Positions 43,802 to 53,720 of a stretch of DNA of 64,000 nt are shown piece after piece; position 1 is the first letter of the stretch; each line of letters opens with the position of its first letter. Made by a program: the position numbers and the translations under genes. The stretch spans positions 40,696 to 104,695 of the forward strand of contig JALCME010000019.1 of the NCBI GenBank assembly GCA_022648295.1, written 5' to 3'. The notes beneath the pieces were generated by a model. That model ran no database searches and was not told where the DNA came from. It was given only the letters and a program-made list of their open reading frames with translations. This stretch comes from Bacteroides sp. (GTDB lineage Bacteria > Bacteroidota > Bacteroidia > Bacteroidales > Bacteroidaceae).

Positions 43802-45376
43802 GTGACAAGCGAGCTCGTTGTAGACGTACAGCCGAAGGAAGTATCCATCGCATTACTTGAAGACAAGAGTCTGGTGGAACTCCAAAGTGAAGGGAGAAGT
43901 CTCTCTTTTTCTGTAGGCAATATGTATTTAGGACGGGTCAAAAAATTGATGCCGGGCCTGAATGCCTGTTTCGTGGACGTGGGTTACGAGAAAGATGCTT
44001 TTCTTCATTATTTGGACTTAGGTCCTCAATTTAACTCTTTAGAAAAGTATGTAAAACAAACTTTAAGCGACAAAAAGAAACTCTCACCTATTACTAAGGC
44101 AACCATACTTCCCGATCTTGAAAAGGACGGAACTGTATCTAACACACTCAAGGTAGGACAAGAAGTAGTGGTGCAAATTGTTAAAGAGCCTATATCAACC
44201 AAAGGACCACGTCTTACTTCCGAGATCTCTTTTGCCGGAAGATACTTGGTTCTGATTCCATTCAACGATAAGGTTTCTGTATCACAAAAAATTAAATCAA
44301 GTGAAGAGCGCGCACGCTTAAAGCAACTATTAATGAGCATTAAGCCAAAAAATATTGGCGTTATTGTTCGTACCGTTGCTGAAGGAAAACGCGTAGCAGA
44401 GCTTGACGGAGAGCTTAAAGTCTTGTTGAAACATTGGGAAGAAACAATCACGAAAGTACAAAAAGCAACAAAGTTTCCAACGCTAATTTACGAAGAAACA
44501 AGTCGTGCTGTAGCCCTACTAAGAGATGTATTTAATCCCTCATTCGAGAATATATACGTTAATAACGAACCCGTATTCCACGAAATAAAGGATTATGTAA
44601 CTCTCATTGCTCCTGACCGGGCAGGGATTGTGAAACTGTACAAAGGACAACTTCCCATTTATGACAATTTCGGCATTACCAAACAAGTTAAGTCATCATT
44701 TGGTAAAACTGTTTCATACAAAAGTGGAGCCTACCTCATTATAGAACACACGGAAGCACTCCACGTAGTAGATGTAAATAGTGGAAACCGTATGAAGAAT
44801 GCCAACGGGCAGGAAGCAAATGCAATTGAAGTCAACCTAGGTGCAGCAGATGAGCTGGCACGCCAACTACGATTAAGAGACATGGGTGGAATCATCGTAG
44901 TAGACTTTATTGATATGAACGAAGCCGAAAATCGTCAAAAACTTTACGAACGCATGTGTACCAACATGCAAAAAGACAGGGCAAGACACAACATTCTGCC
45001 GCTCAGCAAATTCGGATTGATGCAAATCACCCGACAACGCGTTCGACCGGCAATGGATGTCAACACAATGGAAACTTGTCCTACCTGTTTTGGCAAAGGT
45101 ACCATCAAATCGTCTATTCTTTTCACAGACACATTAGAGAGTAAAATTGATTACTTGGTCAACAAACTGAAGATTAAGAAATTCTCGTTACACATCCACC
45201 CGTACATTGCTGCATATATCAATCAAGGAATTTACTCCTTGAAACGTAAATGGCAAATGAAGTACGGACTTGGTATTAAGATTATTCCAAACCAGAAATT
45301 AGCTTTCTTGGAATACGTATTCTATGATTCCAATAAAGAAGAAATTGATATGAAGGAAGAAATCGAAATCAAATAA
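43802..45376 (+). CDS. rng: Ribonuclease G (Rne/Rng family)
   Basis: A 524-residue endoribonuclease that processes rRNA and degrades mRNA. The start codon is GTG (MTSELVVDVQPKEVSIAL). The S1 domain spans about residues 38-130 (VGNMYLGRVKKLMPGLNACF), the DNase I-like catalytic part has the metal-binding aspartates in HVVDVNSGNRM and GGIIVVDFIDM, and the zinc-link is CPTCFGKGT. The C-terminal RNase E scaffold is absent, as for RNase G. Confidence 0.95.
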   Translation: MTSELVVDVQPKEVSIALLEDKSLVELQSEGRSLSFSVGNMYLGRVKKLMPGLNACFVDVGYEKDAFLHYLDLGPQFNSLEKYVKQTLSDKKKLSPITKATILPDLEKDGTVSNTLKVGQEVVVQIVKEPISTKGPRLTSEISFAGRYLVLIPFNDKVSVSQKIKSSEERARLKQLLMSIKPKNIGVIVRTVAEGKRVAELDGELKVLLKHWEETITKVQKATKFPTLIYEETSRAVALLRDVFNPSFENIYVNNEPVFHEIKDYVTLIAPDRAGIVKLYKGQLPIYDNFGITKQVKSSFGKTVSYKSGAYLIIEHTEALHVVDVNSGNRMKNANGQEANAIEVNLGAADELARQLRLRDMGGIIVVDFIDMNEAENRQKLYERMCTNMQKDRARHNILPLSKFGLMQITRQRVRPAMDVNTMETCPTCFGKGTIKSSILFTDTLESKIDYLVNKLKIKKFSLHIHPYIAAYINQGIYSLKRKWQMKYGLGIKIIPNQKLAFLEYVFYDSNKEEIDMKEEIEIK

Positions 45377-45413
45377 AAAAAGAGGCTGCCTGAAAATAAG
45401 ACAGCCTCTTTTT
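45377..45413. terminator. Bidirectional terminator
   Basis: AAAAAGAGGCTG and CAGCCTCTTTTT, a 12-bp perfect stem at about 45377-45388 and 45402-45413 with a T tail, just after rng and facing the minus-strand alcohol dehydrogenase. Confidence 0.85.
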
Positions 45414-45501
45414 TATCTCAAAGGACCACTTTCACTATAAGATATCCAAAGACTGCAAAAATAATTATTCAAATGTGGTCTCAAACTTCATAGATAAACC
45501 T

Positions 45502-46680
45502 CTATTCACCACAAGCCAGATCATAAATTTCCTTAGTACTTTCTCTGGTTAACTTCACATAATTGCCAACCAATTCGCCCTTATTACGATGGAGGCTATC
45601 TACTAAACGATCAATATCCGGCTTCTCAATGCCCAGCTCTCTAAACATAACAGGTAAACCCAAAGAACTAAGAAAAGCCTTTAAACGACTAACTCCTTCC
45701 AAAGCAATAGCTTCTTTATTTCCCGTTTCAGGTACATCCCAAACACGAATGGCATATTGAGCAATCTTATCTACATTGTGTTCTACCATCCAAGTCATCC
45801 AAGCCGGAAAAATAACAGCCAATCCGGCACCATGTGTAACACCATATATGGCACTCACCTCATGTTCCAAAAAATGAGAAGCCCAGTCTTCTTCACAGCC
45901 CACCCCGCAGGTACCATTATGAGCTATCATGCCAGACCACATTAAATTAGCCCTCGCCCCATAGTTCCGAGGTTCTTTCATCACTTTAGGAGCCTCGCTA
46001 ATAATAGCCTTTAATGTTCCCTCACAAAGACGATCAGCTATTTCTACTTCCTTTGTATTCGTAAAATAACGTTCCATGATATGAGCCATCATATCTGCTA
46101 TGCCGCAAGCCGTTTGAAAAGCGGGAAGTGTATAAGTCAGTTCTGGGTTCATTATAGAAAAGACAGGACGTAAGATACCGGATGTACGTAAACTTAACTT
46201 TTGCAAACCATCTAGTTTAGTAATCACCGTATTGCCAGATCCTTCACTACCAGCAGCAGGTATGGTAAGCACCACAGCAACCTTCAAAGCTTTGGTCACC
46301 TGAACTTTCCCAATATAGAAATCCCAAAAATCGCCATCGTAAGGGACTCCGGCTGCAATAGCCTTAGCTGTATCAATAACAGACCCTCCACCAACGGCCA
46401 ACATCATATCAGCCTGTTCTCTCCGGCATAAATCAATGCCTTCATATACCTTAGTGTCCACAGGATTGGGCTGTACCCCTCCAAGCTCACAAAATAATAT
46501 TCCCGCCTCAAGCAAAGAGTGCTTTACCTTATCCAACAAACCACTCCGCTGCACAGAGCCACCACCATACACTATCATCACCTTCCGGGCACTATACTTT
46601 TTAGCTAATGCACCTACCTGCATTTCCGTAGCTTTACCAAAAATAAATTCAGTAGGGCTGTGAAAGATAAAATTATTCAT
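45502..46680 (-). CDS. Iron-containing alcohol dehydrogenase
   Basis: A roughly 392-residue group III alcohol dehydrogenase of the butanol dehydrogenase (BdhA/YqhD) type. The cofactor region is VMIVYGGGSVQRSGLL and LAVGGGSVIDTAKAIA. Metal ligands are in ACGIADMMAHIME (Asp and His) and in FLEHEVSAIYGVTHGAGLA (two His). I use the ATG at 46678-46680 (MNNFIFHSPTEF); a GTG two codons before is possible. Its 5' leader of about 170 nt follows a TACCTTTG box on the minus strand at 46857-46864. Confidence 0.92.
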   Translation of the reverse strand: MNNFIFHSPTEFIFGKATEMQVGALAKKYSARKVMIVYGGGSVQRSGLLDKVKHSLLEAGILFCELGGVQPNPVDTKVYEGIDLCRREQADMMLAVGGGSVIDTAKAIAAGVPYDGDFWDFYIGKVQVTKALKVAVVLTIPAAGSEGSGNTVITKLDGLQKLSLRTSGILRPVFSIMNPELTYTLPAFQTACGIADMMAHIMERYFTNTKEVEIADRLCEGTLKAIISEAPKVMKEPRNYGARANLMWSGMIAHNGTCGVGCEEDWASHFLEHEVSAIYGVTHGAGLAVIFPAWMTWMVEHNVDKIAQYAIRVWDVPETGNKEAIALEGVSRLKAFLSSLGLPVMFRELGIEKPDIDRLVDSLHRNKGELVGNYVKLTRESTKEIYDLACGE

Positions 46681-46856
46681 ACTCACTCTATTTTAGTTCA
46701 ACTTAAACTTCAACAATAAATAAACTGTTTCTTAAATAAGGGGATAAGAATCGGCAAGGATTACAGCCTCGCTTCTATTCGAAATGAACGTTATATACGA
46801 TAAGATACATCGAAAGTCTCGTCTCCTTATTCACTTTTCCAACAAATAATTGTAGC

Positions 46857-46864
46857 AAAGGTAA
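46857..46864 (-). promoter_or_regulatory. -7 box possibly serving the alcohol dehydrogenase
   Basis: CAAAGGTA on the plus strand reads TACCTTTG on the minus strand. It would give a leader of about 170 nt before the ADH ATG; no clear hairpin or riboswitch is seen in this leader. Confidence 0.4.
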
Positions 46865-46899
46865 AACTAAAGAATAAAGATTTGCATAACGACCTCCCT

Positions 46900-47832
46900 T
46901 TACTTAATATAGCTGCTATATCGGGCAAAGAATTTGTTAAATACACTCCATTTCATCAGCACCTTTTCGAACACAAAGATACCTACCAAAGCGCATCCTA
47001 TTCCCAGCAAAACATCAATTACATAATGATGACCAGCATATATTGCTGTCCACCAGATTCCAACCATGATAACTGCAAACAAGCCAATTAGAAACTTCTT
47101 TGAGCGATCCATAATGGCATAAGCCAACGCAATCACCATATAAGCTGCATGTAAGGAAGGAATGGCTGCAAAAACATTCGCGTTTCTCCCGTAAATAGAA
47201 TGAAAGATATTACACCCCAATAATTCATCAAAACGGCCCAATCCGCCAACATTACCCGGAGTATTTAGCACAGGATCAAAGCCGTAATGCATGACATACC
47301 AAGGTGGTGCAGCCGGATGAATATAATAGCCTGCAAAACCGATCAGGTTCACAAATAAAAAGACCATTGAAAAATGAAGATACATTTCACGATGTTGCTT
47401 GATATAAAGCCACAGACCGAATAAAATAGGAACTGGTACCCAACAGAGATAAAACAATCCCGCAAAAAAATCAGCAAAGGAGCAATGATGCAGAGCAAAA
47501 AACTCATTGGGAGTCAGGACTGTACTACCCAAAGATATTCCAAATAAAGATTTCTCTGCCATATACAGGCCTTTTATATCAATAGGATTCACTTCATAAT
47601 TAGGACAAATGCGCATCCAATCATACGAGATACCAAAAATAATAAAAGGCAAAAGCGCTACAGCTAACTTACGTGATGCTTTCCCTGCAAAAAACAAAAT
47701 CAAAAAAGCACCGGCCATAAAGAAATGCTCCGGACGCAGTCCAATAAAAAGAGCGGTCAATAAGATAAAAAGAGCGATAATAATGATAACCGATACAGAC
47801 TCTCTTGCTGTAGGTAGATTTTTATTTATCAT
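46900..47832 (-). CDS. Inositol phosphorylceramide synthase-like PAP2 protein
   Basis: A 310-residue polytopic membrane protein. The AUR1/PAP2 signatures [21 protein letters not shown] (in part) and [10 protein letters not shown] carry the catalytic His-His-Asp. This arrangement and the gene order match the Bacteroides thetaiotaomicron inositol lipid locus (BT_1522-BT_1526 region), where the PAP2 enzyme transfers phosphoinositol to ceramide. Its first 11 nt overlap the end of the CDP-alcohol gene. The ceramide donor function is inferred from family and context. Confidence 0.88.
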   Translation of the reverse strand: MINKNLPTARESVSVIIIIALFILLTALFIGLRPEHFFMAGAFLILFFAGKASRKLAVALLPFIIFGISYDWMRICPNYEVNPIDIKGLYMAEKSLFGISLGSTVLTPNEFFALHHCSFADFFAGLFYLCWVPVPILFGLWLYIKQHREMYLHFSMVFLFVNLIGFAGYYIHPAAPPWYVMHYGFDPVLNTPGNVGGLGRFDELLGCNIFHSIYGRNANVFAAIPSLHAAYMVIALAYAIMDRSKKFLIGLFAVIMVGIWWTAIYAGHHYVIDVLLGIGCALVGIFVFEKVLMKWSVFNKFFARYSSYIK

Positions 47833-48484
47833 TTGTATTCAACAGTTTATAGCAATGAGCCAGACGAGCAAAAGCCGTAACATTTGCCAATACGGCAATA
47901 ACAGCTAATGGAACAATCAAAATTAACATAGGATCAAAAAGTTCACAATCAGAAAAGATACCACAGAATAATGCCCCTAAACTAGTAAGCACAACCCGCT
48001 CAGGCCGTTGCATAAGCCCTACCTTGCATTCCAACCCTAATCCTTCTGCACGAGCACGCACATAACTTACCATTAACGAACCGATAAGTGCAACAAAAGC
48101 TAGTATTGACCCCCACAAATAGCCTTGTAGAATTAAATAATAAAACATTCCAAAGAGAGTAATCAACTCACTATATCGATCAAGAACAGAATCATATAAA
48201 GCTCCAAAAGTAGACTCCATCTTGCCTAACCGTGCTAAACGACCGTCCATCATATCAAATAGTCCGGCAAAAAGAATAATTGCTCCGCTCCAGCCTACAT
48301 AAGCGAGATTATAAGGAACATATATGCCTGCATAGATTAAGACACAAGCGGCAACAATATTGAGAATCAATCCGGTAGTAGTAATAAAGTTGGGAGTGAT
48401 TCCCATTTTAATCATTCCATGCACCACAGGATTGATAATTCTATATATCTCCTGTTGCAGCCAATCTCTATAATTCATTTTCAT
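47822..48484 (-). CDS. CDP-alcohol phosphatidyltransferase, probable phosphatidylinositol phosphate synthase
   Basis: A 220-residue integral enzyme with the CDP-AP motif [20 protein letters not shown] continuing to [10 protein letters not shown], that is D-x2-DG-x2-AR-x8-G-x3-D-x3-D, all ligands present. In the Bacteroides inositol pathway this enzyme joins CDP-diacylglycerol with inositol phosphate. It overlaps the PAP2 gene by 11 nt and follows GtrA by 1 nt. Confidence 0.9.
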   Translation of the reverse strand: MKMNYRDWLQQEIYRIINPVVHGMIKMGITPNFITTTGLILNIVAACVLIYAGIYVPYNLAYVGWSGAIILFAGLFDMMDGRLARLGKMESTFGALYDSVLDRYSELITLFGMFYYLILQGYLWGSILAFVALIGSLMVSYVRARAEGLGLECKVGLMQRPERVVLTSLGALFCGIFSDCELFDPMLILIVPLAVIAVLANVTAFARLAHCYKLLNTNDK

Positions 48485-48485
48485 C

Positions 48486-48995
48486 TTATCTGTTTTCTAA
48501 ATAATGTTTCAAAAATCTCTTGATATTGTGGTTACGATAAACAAAGAACCGCTGCAGAAAATAGTTCCAAAAGAAAGCAACCAGCAACGCAACTACAATC
48601 TTAGAAAGAATAAACACGTCGCTGACATAATATCCTAAGAGTCCGTTTACCCACTTCATCTTTTTCAACCACTCCGTTAAAGCAAACGTACCCCAAGTAT
48701 TAAGTAAAATGCTACCTCCCCATACAACAGCATATTTAAAAGCGACATGTGTTTTTTTACATTCGGATGCATGAAACACCCAACCATAGTTAATAATGCA
48801 ATTTATAATACCACCAAGGAAAGAACCTATCAACGTAGCATATAAATAATATAAACCAAACAACTTTGCTAAAAGAATAGTTGTTGAGAAGTCGAAAAAA
48901 CTTGCCAACTGCGCAGAAAGCTGAGCCTTCAAAAAGACCCATATTGTTTTACGGAACCAATTAACAAACCCTCTTTTCTTCAGTCGATTAGCCAT
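48486..48995 (-). CDS. GtrA family membrane protein
   Basis: A 169-residue protein with four hydrophobic segments (for example [20 protein letters not shown] at the beginning and [19 protein letters not shown] at the end, the typical GtrA ending N-x2-x-R-F). GtrA proteins are thought to flip lipid-linked sugars or other lipid intermediates. Within this cluster a transport or flipping step for an inositol lipid intermediate is possible but unproven. It overlaps the PgpA-like gene by 16 nt. Confidence 0.82.
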   Translation of the reverse strand: MANRLKKRGFVNWFRKTIWVFLKAQLSAQLASFFDFSTTILLAKLFGLYYLYATLIGSFLGGIINCIINYGWVFHASECKKTHVAFKYAVVWGGSILLNTWGTFALTEWLKKMKWVNGLLGYYVSDVFILSKIVVALLVAFFWNYFLQRFFVYRNHNIKRFLKHYLENR

Positions 48996-49453
48996 CTTAT
49001 AACAAATAACACAATGAAACTATATATTCCTGCTACCACATCATCCATCATCACACCTATTCCACCTGGAAGCTTTTCCATCTTGCGAATGCCCAAAGGC
49101 TTAAATATATCAAAGAAACGAAATAAAAGAAACGCTCCCCAACCATACCAGATGTGACCTGCAGGAGCTGCCAAGAGTGCGATCCAAACTCCGACCATTT
49201 CATCAACAACCACCCGCGATGGATCTTTTCCCCAAAAAGGTTTCAAGCGATCTGCTGCCCAAATGCCCAGTACAGCAAATAAAGAGATTAACACAGCTGT
49301 TGCCCATAACAAAGGTGCTTCCGGAACAAAAAGAGAAAGTCCGAACCAAATAAGAGTGGCTAACAAAGCTCCTGCCGTACCCGGCGCAAAGGGAGAAAAA
49401 CCTGAACCAAACCCTGTTGCAATAATAACAAAAAAAAGAGATGGTCTCTTCAT
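48980..49453 (-). CDS. Phosphatidylglycerophosphatase A-like phosphatase
   Basis: A 157-residue PgpA family membrane phosphatase. The conserved GFGSGFSPFAPGTAGALLA start and the DPSRVVVDEMVGVWIAL segment with its acidic pair identify it. In the inositol locus such a protein may dephosphorylate phosphatidylinositol phosphate rather than PGP; this is inference from position. A new promoter-like box stands directly in front (49463-49490, minus strand). Confidence 0.88.
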   Translation of the reverse strand: MKRPSLFFVIIATGFGSGFSPFAPGTAGALLATLIWFGLSLFVPEAPLLWATAVLISLFAVLGIWAADRLKPFWGKDPSRVVVDEMVGVWIALLAAPAGHIWYGWGAFLLFRFFDIFKPLGIRKMEKLPGGIGVMMDDVVAGIYSFIVLFVIRWLID

Positions 49454-49462
49454 AAATCAACT

Positions 49463-49490
49463 CAAATATAACGAGAGAAAAAAGAAACAA
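49463..49490 (-). promoter_or_regulatory. Promoter candidate for the pgpA-like operon
   Basis: On the minus strand TTG (49488-49490) is followed after 17 nt by TATATTTG (49463-49470), 9 nt before the ATG at 49453. Spacing is slightly short. Confidence 0.45.
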
Positions 49491-49497
49491 AAAAAAT

Positions 49498-49546
49498 GGT
49501 AAGGCAGTAAAATGGCAAAAGAGGCCTGCCATTTTATTACTTTACC
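49498..49546 (-). terminator. Strong terminator after inositol-phosphate synthase
   Basis: TAAAATGGCA (49508-49517) pairs with TGCCATTTTA (49527-49536); GGTAA/TTACC extends the base. Read on the minus strand the stem is followed by a run of eight T. Confidence 0.8.
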
Positions 49547-49564
49547 ACTTTCATTATAATATAC

Positions 49565-50860
49565 TTAATCTAAATAACTTGGCGATTTTTCACCTACCAT
49601 TGTACGAATAGTCTCTTTCACCATTCTCCACTGAGTGAACAAATCGTGTACAGGCTGATGTTCAAAATCATGCATCGGGCTCTTACAGAAGAACGACAAC
49701 CATGTCTGAATACCACACATACCAGCACGCTTAGCCAAATCACAGAATAAAACCAAATCTAATGCGATAGGAGCAGCAAGAATAGAATCACGGCATAAGA
49801 AATTCACTTTTATTTCCATAGGGTATCCCATCCATCCGAAGATATCTATATTGTCCCATGCCTCTTTGTTATCTTTCCGTGGAGGATAATAGTTGATACG
49901 GACTTTATGGTATACATTACCATACAAATCAGGATACTTTTCCGGTTCAAAGATGTTATCAATAACAGATAACTTGCTGACTTCCTTTGTTTTAAAATTA
50001 TCAGGATCGTCCAAAACTTCGCCATCACGATTACCCAATATGTTAGTAGAGAACCATCCATTGACTCCTAACATACGAGTTTTAAACATCGGGGCTAAAA
50101 CAGTCTTCATTAATGTTTGTCCACTCTTGAAATCTTTTCCGGCAATAGGAACATTCACCTTTTTGGAGAATTCCCACATGGCAGGAGTGTCTACACACAG
50201 ATTAGGAGCACCCATAACAAACGGAGCACCTTCCGCAAGAGCAGCATAAGCATAGCACATACTTGGAGAAACAGCTTTGGTATTGTTTTCTTTCATAGCT
50301 TTCTCCAATGCAGCAAGAGACTTATGTTCTTCAGAAAGAGGAATATATATCTCAGTACTTGCAGCCCATAACACAACAATACGTTCACATTTATTAGCAA
50401 CCTTAAAGTCACGAATATCTTGACGCAATTGTTCTACCATGTCCCATCTGGATGCAACTTTCTTAATGTTTGTACCATTCAGGCGCTTTGCCCAATTATG
50501 GTCGAAAGCAGCAGCCATAGGCTTGATAGTCTGCAATTCATCTTTCACAAGATTTAAATCTTTTTCTTTCAGGACCTCTGCATACATTGCAGCGTCATAT
50601 GCATTTTCAGGGAATATATCCCATCCTCCAAAAACAATGTCGCCTAAATTAGCTAAAGGAACTACATCTTTAATCAGTTTCTCATCGTTGTTTTCCATGC
50701 GTATTGTGGCTAGCTGGGTAATAGAACCTATTGGCTTTGCCAGTCCTTTACGAGCAGCTAATGTACCCGTTATCATTGTGGTAGCAACTGCACCACCCAC
50801 TCCAACTACCAGTACGCCTAGACGTCCGTCAGCTGGCTTAATGTCTTCTTTCATTGCCAT
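49565..50860 (-). CDS. Myo-inositol-1-phosphate synthase
   Basis: Converts glucose 6-phosphate to inositol phosphate using NAD. The 431-residue protein starts with the Rossmann GVLVVGVGGAVATTMITGTL, contains GDIVFGGWDIFPENAYDAA, the GKDFKSGQTLMKTVLAPMF lysine-bearing loop and the NILGNRDGEVLDDPDNFKTK segment. It is the first gene of the inositol lipid cluster and supplies the head group to the downstream lipid enzymes. Confidence 0.95.
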   Translation of the reverse strand: MAMKEDIKPADGRLGVLVVGVGGAVATTMITGTLAARKGLAKPIGSITQLATIRMENNDEKLIKDVVPLANLGDIVFGGWDIFPENAYDAAMYAEVLKEKDLNLVKDELQTIKPMAAAFDHNWAKRLNGTNIKKVASRWDMVEQLRQDIRDFKVANKCERIVVLWAASTEIYIPLSEEHKSLAALEKAMKENNTKAVSPSMCYAYAALAEGAPFVMGAPNLCVDTPAMWEFSKKVNVPIAGKDFKSGQTLMKTVLAPMFKTRMLGVNGWFSTNILGNRDGEVLDDPDNFKTKEVSKLSVIDNIFEPEKYPDLYGNVYHKVRINYYPPRKDNKEAWDNIDIFGWMGYPMEIKVNFLCRDSILAAPIALDLVLFCDLAKRAGMCGIQTWLSFFCKSPMHDFEHQPVHDLFTQWRMVKETIRTMVGEKSPSYLD

Positions 50861-50961
50861 TGTATCTTTTAAAGTTTAAAAAATTGCTCAAATTTAGGCT
50901 ATTTTGTCCAATAGCTATTCGTTTTTTTATTCGTTTTAATATTCTGTTAATAAGATTTAAG

Positions 50962-53505
50962 TTAAAAAGTCAGATGAAGACTTATTCTTAGTCCGGATTT
51001 ATCTATATCAGGTAAATTTCTGTAAGTTAATCGCCAGACATAATCAAAGCGAAGTACTTTAAAAATATTTTCGACTCCCGCCCCTACTTCTATATAAGGA
51101 GTACTATTCATCAAGGTGGAAGTAAGCGGAAACCTGAAAAGGTCATCACTTATCTCAGGATTATTTTTGTCACTCAATTTACCATATAAACCACGGGACG
51201 AAAGCACTCCACGCCATTTCAATTTCTTCAACAATGGAACCCGATTAAGAAGAAAGCCATTCAGATAATAAGTAACATCCCAAGATGCATATTCATCATT
51301 CATAAATTCCATCGCATTCATCAAAGAATAAGACTCTGGCTGAATGGTATATGAAAGGTTCGCATTAGGAATAATCAATAAAGGGAAAGGCACTTTATTC
51401 CATACTTTTCCTGCTTTCAATATGACATCCGTATACCCAAATGCCGAGAACCAAAAGCGTTTTTGGAAACCAGCTTCTGTATAATGATAAGTATAATCCC
51501 CACCCAACAAGCCTTTTGTTGCCAACGTATGAGAGAGTGAAAATACCGGGGCATCCAATGAGACAGGAAAACGATTCCATTGTGTTTGAAAGAACTTCTC
51601 ATTCGGCGCATAGCGCAATTTCACCTCAAATTCCGTAGTAGAAAAGTCCTTTACCGGAGTAGCTTGTTCATCTTGTTTCAAAAAAGGAATTAAGTATGAT
51701 GACTCATCCTTACGTAAGCGTGAAGTTAACTGAAAGGAAAAGCCTGAATAATATTCCTGGGTATAAGTCACTTCAGCCTTCCGAAGATAACCTATGCGAT
51801 CATCTTTTTGCCGCTTCAAAGTAAGGAAAACATTATCCTGACTGGTATACAAATAATGTTGACCATATTGATTGACATCTGACGAATACCTCGCTTTTAG
51901 AGAATGAATAGGAAACTCATTGGCATATTCTTTTTTAGGAGAAAATGAGTATTCCACTTCAGCTAATCCCTTCACGCGATGGTCTCCAAGTCCGTAAGCA
52001 AGATAACCTTTGCCAAACAGATGAGGATTGAGCCAAGCAGTGGTCATACCTCCGGCACGAAGACGCACTCCTTCCAATGTGTTGCCACTAACAGTCGTAT
52101 TCATCATACCAATATAGAACAATGGTTTTTCTTTTGAAGTAGGAATATATCCAGTGAACAAGACTTTCAAAACTTGTTCCGTCCAGTAATAAACGGGATA
52201 TGTACGAAGCTGGGCCATCATTTTATCTACAGAAATTTCCTTTTTACTAACATCCACCAACCGGTTAGCATCCCAATATGCTTCCGAACGATCCATAGAG
52301 ACAGAGGGTTCAATCACTTTCTCAGGCCGATTAAAAGCATCCAAAGCTGCTTCCGAAGGTTTATATACATAATTGCGATAATAGACATCACGTTTGGCAT
52401 AAAGACCGTCACTCTTTTCGGAGAGTTTAAACTCCGTAGTAATATGCTCATCCGTGAGTTGACGGGTTCCATCGGGCGCATGAGAGAAATTTTGTTCAAA
52501 TGCCATATAGTCCACAAAGTTCAAATTGATCTTCTTTGGAAAATTCATTATTGCACGACGCACGAAATAAGTACTATCCAACGTTACATATAAGTGCCCC
52601 GTAAACCCAAACGATTCCGAATTAAAAGGAACAAAAGTCAGGTCCACACAAGGCTTGCCGGCTATAGTAAGCGTATCCATTAAATAGTATTTATAAAAGG
52701 AGGGCCCCAATGAAGAGAGGGGACTAACAAACTTATTCGTAAACAGCGTGATATTATTATCATAAATATCCACATCCGTCATAGTGACACTGATGGCCTG
52801 TTCCATACCTTGCTCGGAAAACATTTCATCCACCCCTGCCTGACGACGCGCATGGACAAGCTGTTTCTCGCTACGGGGAGACTTTAGATAATAATCAGTA
52901 GCTAATAATTCTCTGTTTGACACAGCCAATACAGGCTTACCGGTCACAGCGGATGTATCCACATAATTCTTTAGAAACTTGAATTTACGATAAAGCCACT
53001 TTTGCTGCTTAAGGGAATCAAAATTATTAATAGCAAAGGTGGTTTTCTCATAACGGTCACGTTGCCAAAAATCAAGTTTCCCAGGCGAATAATCATCCCG
53101 GTGAGCTATCATCTGCTTTATGAACTCCACAGCCGGATTATTTTTCTTTCGATATCGTTCGTGTTTGGGTTTAACTACCACTTCCGTTAGTGAATATGTC
53201 GCAGGAGAAAGAGCAATAGAAAAACGAATGCCACGCGCCGGATGAATCAAACGGGAATATTCATTATACCCTACAGCAGATATGACTAACATGCCCTCCG
53301 AACGATATGTCCTAAAAGTAAAATGGCCTTTACTATCAGTCATTCCACCTTCAGTCGTTCCTTTCAGATATACAGAGATAAAAGAAAGCGGTTCATTCGT
53401 CAAAGAGTCCTTCACAACTCCCTGTACCACATACTGGGCTAATATAGAAAGACTCATACAACAAAAGCCAATGAGCAAAATAATCCTCCTCACAACAAAC
53501 TTCAT
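50962..53505 (-). CDS. DUF5686 outer-membrane protein with carboxypeptidase-regulatory-like domain
   Basis: An 847-residue protein. A signal peptide (MKFVVRRIILLIGFCCMSLS, cleaved near LAQ) is followed by a CarboxypepD_reg-like beta sandwich (VVQGVVKDSLTNEPLSFISV, residues about 28-105) and a long DUF5686 region with alternating hydrophobic strands that end KSGLRISLHLTF, typical of an outer-membrane barrel. The function of DUF5686 is unknown. It is transcribed toward the inositol-phosphate synthase, about 100 nt apart, but its membership in that operon is not shown. Confidence 0.85.
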   Translation of the reverse strand: MKFVVRRIILLIGFCCMSLSILAQYVVQGVVKDSLTNEPLSFISVYLKGTTEGGMTDSKGHFTFRTYRSEGMLVISAVGYNEYSRLIHPARGIRFSIALSPATYSLTEVVVKPKHERYRKKNNPAVEFIKQMIAHRDDYSPGKLDFWQRDRYEKTTFAINNFDSLKQQKWLYRKFKFLKNYVDTSAVTGKPVLAVSNRELLATDYYLKSPRSEKQLVHARRQAGVDEMFSEQGMEQAISVTMTDVDIYDNNITLFTNKFVSPLSSLGPSFYKYYLMDTLTIAGKPCVDLTFVPFNSESFGFTGHLYVTLDSTYFVRRAIMNFPKKINLNFVDYMAFEQNFSHAPDGTRQLTDEHITTEFKLSEKSDGLYAKRDVYYRNYVYKPSEAALDAFNRPEKVIEPSVSMDRSEAYWDANRLVDVSKKEISVDKMMAQLRTYPVYYWTEQVLKVLFTGYIPTSKEKPLFYIGMMNTTVSGNTLEGVRLRAGGMTTAWLNPHLFGKGYLAYGLGDHRVKGLAEVEYSFSPKKEYANEFPIHSLKARYSSDVNQYGQHYLYTSQDNVFLTLKRQKDDRIGYLRKAEVTYTQEYYSGFSFQLTSRLRKDESSYLIPFLKQDEQATPVKDFSTTEFEVKLRYAPNEKFFQTQWNRFPVSLDAPVFSLSHTLATKGLLGGDYTYHYTEAGFQKRFWFSAFGYTDVILKAGKVWNKVPFPLLIIPNANLSYTIQPESYSLMNAMEFMNDEYASWDVTYYLNGFLLNRVPLLKKLKWRGVLSSRGLYGKLSDKNNPEISDDLFRFPLTSTLMNSTPYIEVGAGVENIFKVLRFDYVWRLTYRNLPDIDKSGLRISLHLTF

Positions 53506-53655
53506 ACCTCTATTTTAATCAGTTTTTGAATCTGCGAAAATACAAAAGAATACCGCACGAAAAAGTTCTTTTCCACTGTAATAATGTTCTAAAAGAATAT
53601 TTGTTCGGTAAAGGCCCCATTAAAAAATGTATATCACCATTCTAACTCCTTTAAC

Positions 53656-53686
53656 TTGGTGAAGTCATCAAATTATCCTACTTTTG
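53656..53686 (+). promoter_or_regulatory. Promoter of folD
   Basis: TTG (53656-53658), 20 nt spacer, TACTTTTG (53679-53686), which matches TAnnTTTG; 34 nt before the ATG. Confidence 0.7.
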
Positions 53687-53720
53687 CTCTCCATATCAAG
53701 AAACCATAATAAATAATAAG

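Noticed and set aside
51395..53190. Short ORFs on both strands inside the DUF5686 gene
   Set aside because: They are contained in a long conserved gene and resemble no protein family.
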